A stretch of 28,215 nucleotides of DNA, from the NCBI GenBank assembly GCA_016283195.1, contig JAEEML010000055.1:1-28215 (forward strand), written 5' to 3'. The DNA comes from Deltaproteobacteria bacterium (lineage in GTDB: Bacteria > JAEEML01). Below are positions 1 to 7,798 of the stretch, piece by piece. The notes beneath the pieces are model-generated. The model had not been told where the DNA came from and ran no database searches. It saw only the letters and a list, made by a program, of their open reading frames with translations. Both the position numbers and the translations under genes were made by a program. Every line of letters begins with the position of its first letter. Position 1 is the stretch's first letter.

Positions 1-327
1 CCCTGCACCGCTCAGGGAAAGTGTAAAGCCGGACTTACCTGTATTGAGCAAATATGCCAAAAAGAGTGCACTCTCGATGAGGATTGCGGCGACCCGGCGC
101 TAATCTGCGACAAAAAAATCTGCGCCGATAAGCCGGATACCCCAATCGGGCCCAGCGGCCGCGAAGAGGCCAAAATGGGCCCGGGCGGCCTTTTGACTCC
201 CGTCTCCGGCCTGGTAACAGGCAGCCGCTTTAAAGTGCGCGTCATGGGCGGCGCCGTACAGGGACAAATAGCTAACGAGCAAAATAGCGCGCGTATTGAT
301 AGCGGCGCTTGGAAAAAAGAGGAGTAA
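1..327 (+). CDS. Cys-rich surface protein, C-terminal part (5' end outside window)
   Basis: An open frame runs from the first base of the window to a TAA at 325-327, giving the last 108 residues of a larger protein. The first ~45 residues carry regularly spaced cysteines (C..GLTC....C...C...DC......C....C), the pattern of small disulfide-rich modules common in deltaproteobacterial and myxococcal lipoproteins. A Gly-rich linker follows (GPSGREEAKMGPGG), then a short Cys-free tail ending in KKEE. The same Cys module recurs at the N-terminus of the lipoprotein at 17359. Only 3 bp separate the stop from the next start, and the next gene's GAGGAG ribosome binding site overlaps this stop, so the two are very likely cotranscribed. 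Extracytoplasmic location is inferred from the cysteines. The function is unknown and the start is not in the window. Confidence 0.8.
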   Translation, partial: PCTAQGKCKAGLTCIEQICQKECTLDEDCGDPALICDKKICADKPDTPIGPSGREEAKMGPGGLLTPVSGLVTGSRFKVRVMGGAVQGQIANEQNSARIDSGAWKKEE

Positions 328-330
328 AAA

Positions 331-2145
331 ATGAAAACGCAGCAAATGTTATTAACTTCGCTGGCTCTTATTCTGCTTGGCGCCATACCGGCAAGAGCCG
401 CTTCCGTGCCCATGACTTTCACTCATCACGGCATTATCTGGGACGGCGATGAGCTTTTAAACGACTCCCATGTCGATTTTGAAGCCCGCCTCTTGGATGT
501 CTCGCAGGATACGCCGGAAATTATTGCCTCTTTCCGCGATTATATCGAAGTACAAGATGGCTATTATGCCATTACCATTAAAGATATCGATAAAGAGAAA
601 TTCCTGGCGGCTTCCGGCCACTTGGAGCTGCAAATCATCATCAGCGGCGAAGCGCTCACTCCCAATTTGCCGGTGAGCTCCGTGCCTTTTGCTCTCGTAG
701 CCAATGAGGCCGACCATGCCCTTTCAGCTGATGCCGCGAGCGAGCTCACTTGCGAGGGCTGCATCAGAACAGAGCACCTCTCTGAAAACATCCAAAACGT
801 GGTTAATAGTGCCGACAGCACTGGCGCCATAAATAATATTGCCAATAATGCCGTAGGTGATGCTGAGATTAATTTTAACTATGCCGCATCAAATGCCAAA
901 GGCGGCCCGGCCACCAGTGCCGACAAATTAAATACTAATGCCGGTAGCTCCGCACAACCTGTATTTTTTGAAGGTGGTGTTCCTAAGCCTGTTACCATGG
1001 CCAATTTGAGTGTCGGTTCAGCCAATAGCGCCACACAATTAACTTCTTCAAATGGCTCTGAATCAACACCTGTTTATTTTAAAGATGGTAAACCGGTGGC
1101 TGTCACCGGCATTGATACTACTTTACTTGCCAGTGATATACGTGACGCCGCTACCAGATCTATTTTGGTATCAAGATCCAGGGGTGGCAGTAGCGATCCG
1201 CAATATCGTAAATTCGGTAATTTTAAAAATAGCGGTTCACAATTTAGCATATTAGCCGGCGTTGTTTTGCAATATGTATCAAGAGATCAAAATAATCATA
1301 ATACCTCCGGAACAATCCACATCAAATTCCGTGATGAACAAGTATATGGCAATGTAATTATCGATTCGCAATCAGGTGGTGGCAGTTATACCAATAAGCC
1401 AAAATTTCTCGTTGAACGTATTGCCGACGGTGATTTTAATCTTTGGGTAGATCTTCAATTATATTCTTTGGCTACTATTTCGGCCACCAATCTTGGTGGT
1501 TACATCTTCACCGCTAAAAATGATTCCAGCACTTCACAGCCTTCCGGAGCAATTGTGCTTGATATGCAATATGAAATTGGCCGTTCAACACCGGGAGCCG
1601 TGGGTTCAGATACCACTCCCGTTTATGTCGATCAAAATGGAGAAGTGAAACCTGTCAATAGTATTAATACAAATCTACTAAGTGATATTACGTTTGACAA
1701 ACTTGAACAAGTCCCAAGAATGGTTCTGTCATATAACTATGTTTCCAGCCCGGCTCTCTGGGGCCAAATTACCTATAGCAGCACTAACGGAGCAAAACTT
1801 CTACACTCAGCCGGGTGGGGGAATACTTTAACGGTAACTAGAGTTGACGCAGGGCATTACCAAGTTAGCGGTTTTACCTTCACAAGCGCCAATAATCTTA
1901 TGGTTATCACCAATCTTAAAACACCATATGATAAAGGTGGTGTTCCGTGTATTGTACGCGCATCCGCTAATCAAACAATAATCAATTTTTACACACGGAC
2001 ACTGGCTATAGAAAATGGTGCTCTTAAATACACCAACGCTGATTGTATAACCAGTACTAACAATGCCATCGTTCCTATAGACTTTGTTGTTTTTGATAAG
2101 GATAGGGAAGAACAAGTAAAACCCATTCTCGGCGATGTACTTTAA
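331..2145 (+). CDS. Secreted protein with phage-tail-fibre-like 'PVYF.GKPV' repeats
   Basis: A 604-aa protein with a clear Sec signal peptide (hydrophobic residues 6-22, ending ARA-AS). Residues ~25-125 form a domain seen in many deltaproteobacterial secreted proteins; it ends in a VSSVPFALVANEADHA-type segment followed by LTCEGCI, which resembles the 'LNC.GCV' linker of myxococcal surface proteins. The rest contains three copies of a short motif, PVFFEGGVPKPV (~210), PVYFKDGKPVAV (~247) and PVYVDQNGEVKPV (~430). Copies two and three flank a ~170-aa Ser/Gly/Asn-rich segment predicted to be beta-rich. This motif and layout recall tail-fibre or baseplate proteins of gut phages, but no phage gene is nearby. 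From about base 830 the coding sequence becomes A+T-richer than its 5' part and neighbours, suggesting a module of different origin. A GAGGAG site lies 6 bp before the ATG. The likely role is extracellular or surface structure; the ligand is unknown. Confidence 0.85.
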   Translation: MKTQQMLLTSLALILLGAIPARAASVPMTFTHHGIIWDGDELLNDSHVDFEARLLDVSQDTPEIIASFRDYIEVQDGYYAITIKDIDKEKFLAASGHLELQIIISGEALTPNLPVSSVPFALVANEADHALSADAASELTCEGCIRTEHLSENIQNVVNSADSTGAINNIANNAVGDAEINFNYAASNAKGGPATSADKLNTNAGSSAQPVFFEGGVPKPVTMANLSVGSANSATQLTSSNGSESTPVYFKDGKPVAVTGIDTTLLASDIRDAATRSILVSRSRGGSSDPQYRKFGNFKNSGSQFSILAGVVLQYVSRDQNNHNTSGTIHIKFRDEQVYGNVIIDSQSGGGSYTNKPKFLVERIADGDFNLWVDLQLYSLATISATNLGGYIFTAKNDSSTSQPSGAIVLDMQYEIGRSTPGAVGSDTTPVYVDQNGEVKPVNSINTNLLSDITFDKLEQVPRMVLSYNYVSSPALWGQITYSSTNGAKLLHSAGWGNTLTVTRVDAGHYQVSGFTFTSANNLMVITNLKTPYDKGGVPCIVRASANQTIINFYTRTLAIENGALKYTNADCITSTNNAIVPIDFVVFDKDREEQVKPILGDVL

Positions 2146-2380
2146 CTAAAAGCCTTTGAAGCTCCGGCCTGCTGATTCCAGTTTGTTTTGACCACCTAAA
2201 ATTTAGAAAATATTGGCACCTTTTCCTGTTTTCGTAAGTTGCTTATGTCTTGTCATTTTGCGAGGCCCGTCGCCATTTGTAAAATGGAGAGAGCACGCTA
2301 CTATAATTTTCGCTACTCGTTTGGGTGCTGGAACAGGGAAACAGAGCTAGAAAGTGGCCTGTGGCGTGGGAGCTGCCAAC

Positions 2381-4966
2381 CTATTCATCATCAGGCAACA
2401 TATATGGCGCTTGTTCATTGCCACTCCCGCCGGCGCCATCTTCTTCATAAGGCTCATCATCGGCATAAATATCGCCGGTGCCGGCTGAGGCATATTCGGT
2501 GGGCACGGTGCCGGGCAAAAAGACTTCATCTATCCAGCGCTCGTTGCCGGCCACCGCCAGCTTGCCGCTTTCCGGGTCAATTTGGGCGGTTTCGATAGTT
2601 TCCGGGCGCACAAAAGTACTGGCCGGAATTTTGGGCAAAAGCGGCTTCATATATTCAATCCAAATGGGGAGCGGCACACTGCTGCCGCTCGCGCGCCCCA
2701 GTGTTTTATTATCATCATAGCCCACATAGATAACCGTAGCGAGATCCGGAATAAAGCCGCCAAACCAGACACTGCGCGAACCATTGGTGGTACCGGTTTT
2801 GCCGGCTATCTCGCGTTCCAATACCTTGGCGGCCCGCGCTGTGCCCTCTTCCACTACGCTCTGCATCATCGAAGTGATGATATAGGCCACTTCCGGCTCC
2901 AAAGCCGGCTCCAGCTCCACTTCTTCTTCAAAGAGCACTTTGCTCTCTTTATCTGTCACTTTGCGCACAAAAATGGGCTTGGGGCGGTTGCCCTGCGCGG
3001 CAATGGTGGAATAGGCGGTCACCAGCTCCAGAGGAGCAATCTCACCGGTACCGAGAGAAATAGTGAGATTTTCAGGAAGTTTTGAAGTAATACCCATAAG
3101 TTCGGCTGTCTCGATGACCTTTTCCGGCCCCACCTGCTCCACGAGTTTAACCGAGCAGATATTCTTTGATTTGGCAAGAGCCACCCGATAGCGAATATCG
3201 CCGTCGTATTTGCCATCTTCAAAATTCTCCGGGCGCCAGTCTTTGCCGGTGTATTTATCACGAAAGACCACCGGCGTATCGGGGCAAAGAGTGGCCGGAG
3301 TAATGAGGCGCTCTCTTAAAGCTGCCGTATAAACAATGGGTTTAAAGGTAGATCCGGGCTGGCGCTTGGCCTGAGTGGCCCGGTTAAAGCCGCTACCGCT
3401 AGCCGCATAGCCACCGACCATGGCTTTTACCCAGCCGCGCTGCGGCTCCATGGAAATGAGCGCTCCGTTGGCTTTGGGCCGGGGCACCAGTTCCAGTTCC
3501 AAGATTTCCACCTCTTTCAGCGCTTTGGCAGTAGTTGGCACCAAAGAGTCTTTTAAATTAAAAGCTTCCGGCTTTTCTTTGCGAAATTCATGCTTTAATA
3601 CTTTTACCTGCACCACATCGCCTTGCGAGAGAATCTGGCCGATACTTTTAGCGCCGTTTTTGGCCCATTCGAGCCCCTTCATGGCAATGGTGCCGGTGGC
3701 GCCGCCTAAATCAACCAAAGCTTTATTGGCTTTGGCATCAACAGTAGTAATAAGAGCGGCATAAGTGCTACCAACTCTCAGCGGTCTTAGGCCCATTTTG
3801 GCCCAAATATTGGCCGGCACAGCCACATCGGCAGCCGTAAGTTCGCTTAAATCCCACACCGGCTTATTAAGGCGCTCCGGCGGCGGTAAATAAAAGGTTT
3901 TCCAGCGGATGAGATGATTATTATAAACCTGATGCAAATTAGCCAGGCCTTTTTCATATTGATCTACTTCAATACGCCAGAGCGGGCCGGAAAAACCACG
4001 AGTTTTGGTAAATTTTTCCAAGCCCCCGCGAAAAGCGGCATCGGCCGAGCGCTGATATTCGCTATCCATCACCGTATAAATTTTTAAGCCGCCTTCATAA
4101 AGGGCTTCGGCCCCCAACTTGCTTTCTACCAGGCGGCGCGCCGTTTCCACATAATAAGCGCCGGGCACTTCTTCTTTAAAAGTGGGATAATTGCCCTCTG
4201 CTAAAAGCCCCTTGTGGCTTATCTTGGCCGCCCCCGCCTCTTCGGCTTCTTTAGCGGTAATAAAGCCGTTGGCAGCCATCTGCCCTAGCACCCATTTATG
4301 GCGCTTATCGGTAGCTTCGGCATCGGATAAAACATTATAGCGCGAAGGATGTTTGGGGATAGAAGCGAGAAGAGCCGCCTCTTTAATGGTTAAATCTTTG
4401 GCTTGGCAGTTAAAATAAAGGCGGCTGGCCTCTTCAATGCCGTAAGCGCCGTTGCCAAAATAAATCTGGTTTAAATAAAGGTGCAAAATATCATCTTTTT
4501 CCAGCATATCTTCCAGCCGTTTGGAGAGAATGGCTTCGCGGATTTTACGGCGCATGGAGCGCTCCGGACCCACCACCATGGTTTTAACCGTCTGCTGGGT
4601 GATGGTGGAAGCGCCCTGGTGGGAACCAAGCATATTTTTGATAAAAGCTCTGATAATGGCCGTATAATTAAGGCCTTCGTGCTCATAAAATTTGGCATCC
4701 TCAGCGGCCAAAAAGGCTTTAATAACATGGGGCGGCAATTCGCGGATATCAATAGCTGTGCGCCGCTCTGTGGCAAAAACAGCCATGATTTCGCCATCTT
4801 GGCTATAAACATAACTAGCCTCTTTGGGGTGATAATCGGCCAGTGTCTTCATCTCCGGCAAGTCATGGGCATAGTAAATAACAATGCCTAAAACTACCAG
4901 TAGCCCAAGGATACCGAGGGCCAAAACAGTAAAAATGCCACGTTTTAAAATGCGTTTAATTTTCAT
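2381..4966 (-). CDS. mrcA: Bifunctional penicillin-binding protein 1A (class A PBP)
   Basis: An 861-aa inner-membrane enzyme that polymerises lipid II into glycan strands and cross-links the peptides. A cytoplasmic Lys/Arg-rich start and one TM helix (~11-32) precede a GT51 transglycosylase domain with E89-D90 in EDAKFYEHEG, QGASTITQQ (~117-125), and KDDILHLYLNQIYFGNGAYG (~158-177). A middle OB-like segment (~395-450) separates it from the transpeptidase domain, which has the catalytic S539-T-F-K542, S600-K-N and K723-T-G motifs. All catalytic residues are present. The length and OB insert fit the PBP1A (mrcA/ponA) group better than PBP1B. The C-terminus is an acidic, Gly-containing tail. It is the last gene of a minus-strand cluster, 18 bp after the preceding unknown gene, with no strong Shine-Dalgarno sequence, so translation may depend on its neighbour. 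Confidence 0.95.
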   Translation of the reverse strand: MKIKRILKRGIFTVLALGILGLLVVLGIVIYYAHDLPEMKTLADYHPKEASYVYSQDGEIMAVFATERRTAIDIRELPPHVIKAFLAAEDAKFYEHEGLNYTAIIRAFIKNMLGSHQGASTITQQTVKTMVVGPERSMRRKIREAILSKRLEDMLEKDDILHLYLNQIYFGNGAYGIEEASRLYFNCQAKDLTIKEAALLASIPKHPSRYNVLSDAEATDKRHKWVLGQMAANGFITAKEAEEAGAAKISHKGLLAEGNYPTFKEEVPGAYYVETARRLVESKLGAEALYEGGLKIYTVMDSEYQRSADAAFRGGLEKFTKTRGFSGPLWRIEVDQYEKGLANLHQVYNNHLIRWKTFYLPPPERLNKPVWDLSELTAADVAVPANIWAKMGLRPLRVGSTYAALITTVDAKANKALVDLGGATGTIAMKGLEWAKNGAKSIGQILSQGDVVQVKVLKHEFRKEKPEAFNLKDSLVPTTAKALKEVEILELELVPRPKANGALISMEPQRGWVKAMVGGYAASGSGFNRATQAKRQPGSTFKPIVYTAALRERLITPATLCPDTPVVFRDKYTGKDWRPENFEDGKYDGDIRYRVALAKSKNICSVKLVEQVGPEKVIETAELMGITSKLPENLTISLGTGEIAPLELVTAYSTIAAQGNRPKPIFVRKVTDKESKVLFEEEVELEPALEPEVAYIITSMMQSVVEEGTARAAKVLEREIAGKTGTTNGSRSVWFGGFIPDLATVIYVGYDDNKTLGRASGSSVPLPIWIEYMKPLLPKIPASTFVRPETIETAQIDPESGKLAVAGNERWIDEVFLPGTVPTEYASAGTGDIYADDEPYEEDGAGGSGNEQAPYMLPDDE

Positions 4967-4984
4967 TATCTATCCAAAATATAA

Positions 4985-5380
4985 TTAACCGAAGAACCAA
5001 AAGCGCTTCTTCTTTTTGGGGGCTTCTTCTTTTTGCTTATCGCGCTCTTCCACTAACTGAGCTATTTTTTCCACTACTTCGGGGTTATATTCTCCCTTAA
5101 ACTGCGCTGCCCCATACTGAGTAAACTTATTGGGCTTAGCTTTTATTTTATCGCGCGACTCCAGCCATTCAAAGCCAAAAAAGCCAAACTGGCTAAAGAT
5201 GCGGGCAATGCGCGTGGTGAGCGAACCGGTAGTATATTCAAAAGGCTTTAGGAAGGGAGTGCCGGCGCGGGAAACGGCTTCATGAATGAGCTCGGAACTT
5301 CCACGCTGGTAATTTTTGCGCAGTTTGATCTCGTCTCTGTCTTTAAGTTCGTTTACTTTGGGAGAGAGCGGATCCTGCAT
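4985..5380 (-). CDS. Hypothetical basic protein in the PBP1A cluster
   Basis: A 131-aa protein that I do not recognise. It has no signal peptide and no clear TM segment. The sequence is rich in charged residues, with a central aromatic patch (FSQFGFFGFEW, ~63-73) and a C-terminal tail that is helical and charged, then Lys-rich, ending KKKKRFWFFG. It lies 31 bp downstream of the 389-aa unknown gene and 18 bp upstream of PBP1A on the same strand, so it is probably in one operon with them. A GGGG run 7 bp before the ATG is the only ribosome-binding-like signal; the same kind of GGGG run precedes the 389-aa gene. A cytoplasmic role linked to envelope growth is possible from context only. Confidence 0.7.
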   Translation of the reverse strand: MQDPLSPKVNELKDRDEIKLRKNYQRGSSELIHEAVSRAGTPFLKPFEYTTGSLTTRIARIFSQFGFFGFEWLESRDKIKAKPNKFTQYGAAQFKGEYNPEVVEKIAQLVEERDKQKEEAPKKKKRFWFFG

Positions 5381-5411
5381 AATGACCCCATGCGCTTATA
5401 ACGCTTAAAGG

Positions 5412-6581
5412 CTACTTTTTGGCCGCCTGTTTATTAAGAGCCCGTTCCAGCTGAATAGCCATCTCTTTAGCCCGCTTGGGCTCTTTGCCGCTGGCAGCAA
5501 AAAGAGATCTCTTTTTATCAAAAATAATGCCAAAATCAGCCACTAGGGGTTTCACCGTGGTGATGAAACGCTCGGCCGGCTCGCATTGTAAATCAATAAA
5601 TTCAGCCATATACTGATTAACAACTTTAGCAATAGCCGCCGGCAATTCTTCCATGGTTTTAACGCCGCTAAAGGCCACAACGGAATCGACCCATTTACCG
5701 GAAGCCATAGTGCCCGGGCAGAAATTGGTCAAAGTATCAGTCATAAGCTGATATTTTAGCTCTTCCGGCAAGCCACTCCTGGCTTCTTGATACTCTTTGA
5801 GCCAGGCCAGATAAGCAGCATCGGTGCGCGGCAAGGCATTGACAAAGGGCCCCAGCCAAGCCGGGCTAAAGTGCGAAGAAATTACAAAGAATTTCTCAGC
5901 AGATGAGATCTCCGCTTCACTGTAACCGGCTTTTTCAAATATTTCGCGGATTTCAAAAGAGAGGCCGCGCACCGCAGCCAAGACAAAAGATGAAGAGGGC
6001 ATATGCTGCGACTGAGCTACCATGCGCCAGAAAAGCTGCTCTTTTTTGGCAATACGAGCGCGGGGAAATGTAGCTTTAATCATAGCCCTGGCCGTCTCGG
6101 CCTGTTCGCTATCGCTATAAGCAATATTGGTATGGCAACAAAGCATCTTTTGCCCGGGGTTCAAAAAGAGCTCCCCGATATGGTGATAAATTTTGCCGTT
6201 ATTTTCCCCCTCGCGCACATCGCGAAGCGGCGGAATAAGCTCGGCATCTTCCGGCATGGGCACGATTTTAATGGAATCAGCCAAAAGCTGAGCTAAAGCC
6301 CGCAAAGGATCTTTGGTATCACGCAGTGTGTAAAAGAAAAGGTCGTGCACATTGCCGGTATTAGCCGGATTGCGCCCCCTCTCACCTAAACGCAGCACGT
6401 GGTTAAGCACAATATCTGCCTGTTTTTGGTTTAAGAGGCCCTCTTTAACCACCGCTTCGAGTTCCTTAGCAAAGCGCTTTGTCGGCTCCTGATGTTCGGG
6501 CTTTAAAGAGAGGATTCTTGCGTTGACATCTGCCCCGGCGGGCTTTTCTTCTTTGACCATGCTTTTTGTTTTTTTCACCAT
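5412..6581 (-). CDS. Hypothetical cytoplasmic protein, first gene of PBP1A cluster
   Basis: A 389-aa protein without signal peptide or TM helix; no family is recognised. It looks mostly alpha-helical, with a Lys-rich N-terminal tail (first ~15 residues), a central region containing KMLCCHTNIAYSDSEQAE (~144-161), and a Lys/Ala-rich C-terminal helix. No nucleotide-binding or catalytic motif is evident. It opens the minus-strand cluster that continues with the 131-aa gene and PBP1A, and it lies divergent from the ArsS-like gene across a 149-bp promoter region. The ATG at 6581 is preceded by a GGGG run; a second in-frame Met eight codons in (MVKEEK) is an alternative start. Length and codon use fit a real gene. 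Confidence 0.75.
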   Translation of the reverse strand: MVKKTKSMVKEEKPAGADVNARILSLKPEHQEPTKRFAKELEAVVKEGLLNQKQADIVLNHVLRLGERGRNPANTGNVHDLFFYTLRDTKDPLRALAQLLADSIKIVPMPEDAELIPPLRDVREGENNGKIYHHIGELFLNPGQKMLCCHTNIAYSDSEQAETARAMIKATFPRARIAKKEQLFWRMVAQSQHMPSSSFVLAAVRGLSFEIREIFEKAGYSEAEISSAEKFFVISSHFSPAWLGPFVNALPRTDAAYLAWLKEYQEARSGLPEELKYQLMTDTLTNFCPGTMASGKWVDSVVAFSGVKTMEELPAAIAKVVNQYMAEFIDLQCEPAERFITTVKPLVADFGIIFDKKRSLFAASGKEPKRAKEMAIQLERALNKQAAKK

Positions 6582-6612
6582 ATGGCAACCCCATGAAAAA
6601 CAAACCGGGGGT

Positions 6613-6640
6613 ATTATGCCACAACAATTTTAATTTGTAA
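6613..6640 (-). promoter_or_regulatory. Putative sigma-70 promoter for the PBP1A cluster
   Basis: On the minus strand TTACAA (6640-6635) and CATAAT (6618-6613) are separated by 16 bp, about 30 bp upstream of the start of the 389-aa gene. The fit to TTGACA/TATAAT is reasonable but not perfect, and the region is A+T-rich, so chance similarity is possible. Confidence 0.4.
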
Positions 6641-6665
6641 AAAAGAGATGCTATTTTTATTCCGG

Positions 6666-6693
6666 TTGACTCTTTTAACAAAATGTCTAAAGT
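6666..6693 (+). promoter_or_regulatory. Putative sigma-70 promoter for the ArsS-like gene
   Basis: TTGACT (6666-6671) and TAAAGT (6688-6693) are separated by 16 bp, with the coding start 37 bp downstream. It is arranged divergently with the minus-strand promoter at 6613-6640. A small AAGCC/GGCTT hairpin lies between it and the GGAG ribosome binding site at 6721-6724. Confidence 0.45.
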
Positions 6694-6730
6694 TCGCGGG
6701 AAGCCTTTTGGGGCTTTTACGGAGTCTTAG

Positions 6731-7684
6731 ATGGAACAACTCTCTTTTTCTAGCGAAAGCGCGGCCTTTTCGGCTCTGGCCGAGAGAATATCCCTACCGG
6801 TCTGCGCCAAACAGATTGAAACCCTGGTCTGCCATTTGGGCAGCATGACCAATCCCACCTTAACCGATGCCGTAAGAAGCAGTAACATAATGGACATTTC
6901 TATTATGATGCAGGCGGTTAAGCTCCTGGAATGTTACCCTATTCATAAAGCTCTCCTCATTGGAGAAAATGTTATTTTCAATTCTTTTTTTCACAGCATG
7001 CTCGATATGCTTTCCAAGAGAAATATAGATATTTCCCTCTATACCGAGCTGCCCATTTTAAAAGCCGCCGGCTATACCGATATCCCGGCCATGCTGGCCT
7101 CCTATAAAGTGCATGTGGTAGCCAGACTTCCGGCGCTTGATGAGCACGACACCGCCGGTTGGGGCGGCACCGAAGCCATGAAGCGCTCAATTGCCGCTTT
7201 GCAGCATTTAAACTCCTTAGGCTACGGCCTGGAGCCCGATCTCTCCATCACTTTGGTCTATTTTTACCCCAAGGAGACGGAAAACCCGCAAAAATATAAG
7301 CCGGAAGAGATAGCTTCCTGGGTGGAAGAGCGCCTGGCGGCTACGGTAAATAAAGTAAAAGTATTAAATACCCGCCCCGGCCTGGGCATGGGCGAACCCA
7401 GTGATGAAGCGGCCTATTTGGCCAAATTGTCGCGTTTTTACCATGCCCTAAACGAGGAAAATCTGGAAAAACTGCCCTGCCGCCACTCCCTCTGCCTCAC
7501 CTGGAACGGCATTTTTTACGATTGTGAAACCAACGCCATTTTGGAGCGCGGCCTTTCAGGCTCCGTACCGCGCCACATTCTCTCTTATGATGAAGTGCTG
7601 AATAAAAGAGAAATAAATTTAAGCGCCCATTGTCTCGCTTGCCTGGCCGGCAATGGTTCTTCTATTCTCGAAGAGCAGAATTAA
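6731..7684 (+). CDS. Degenerate ArsS-like (DUF3641) radical-SAM homologue lacking the CX3CX2C motif
   Basis: A 317-aa protein that follows the layout of ArsS, the arsenosugar-biosynthesis radical SAM protein, along its whole length. Matches to that family from memory include IETLVCHLGS (~29-38), MLASYKVHVVARLP (~121-134), MKRSIAALQHLNSLGYG (~150-166), PCRHSLCLTWNGIFYDCETN (~249-268) and HCLACLAGNGSS (~300-311). Where ArsS has CNQxCxHCH, this protein has TNPTLTDAV, and the TGGAPE segment reads IGENVIF. The residues binding the radical-SAM cluster and SAM are therefore missing. Cysteines of the C-terminal auxiliary region (C250, C255, C265, C301, C304) remain, except the final GSSC, which is GSSI. 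GGAG six bp before the ATG fixes the start. No other arsenic gene is nearby. The likely role is non-catalytic or altered; a metal-binding function is an inference. Confidence 0.75.
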   Translation: MEQLSFSSESAAFSALAERISLPVCAKQIETLVCHLGSMTNPTLTDAVRSSNIMDISIMMQAVKLLECYPIHKALLIGENVIFNSFFHSMLDMLSKRNIDISLYTELPILKAAGYTDIPAMLASYKVHVVARLPALDEHDTAGWGGTEAMKRSIAALQHLNSLGYGLEPDLSITLVYFYPKETENPQKYKPEEIASWVEERLAATVNKVKVLNTRPGLGMGEPSDEAAYLAKLSRFYHALNEENLEKLPCRHSLCLTWNGIFYDCETNAILERGLSGSVPRHILSYDEVLNKREINLSAHCLACLAGNGSSILEEQN

Positions 7685-7741
7685 AAGCTGTAACTGCCAC
7701 CTTTTTTTGCCTCCTCCATTCCTAGGCTCCCGGCCTAAAAT

Positions 7742-7770
7742 TTGTCACTTTAAAAAAGTGGTTTTAACAT
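7742..7770 (+). promoter_or_regulatory. Putative promoter with dyad in spacer
   Basis: TTGTCA (7742-7747) and TAACAT (7765-7770) are 17 bp apart, 28 bp before the start of the next gene. The spacer holds the perfect dyad CACTTT-AAA-AAAGTG (7746-7760), which could be an operator. It could equally be a weak end-of-transcript hairpin for the upstream gene. Confidence 0.4.
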
Positions 7771-7798
7771 AAGCCCCAGCCTACCTACGGAGGGAAAG

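Noticed and set aside
2239-2598. Plus-strand open frame of 119 codons reaching into the PBP1A gene
   Set aside because: It overlaps the conserved PBP1A gene in antisense over most of its 3' half, is rich in His/Arg/Cys as expected for a shadow frame, and has no ribosome binding site. The 235-bp gap 2146-2380 shows no other feature.
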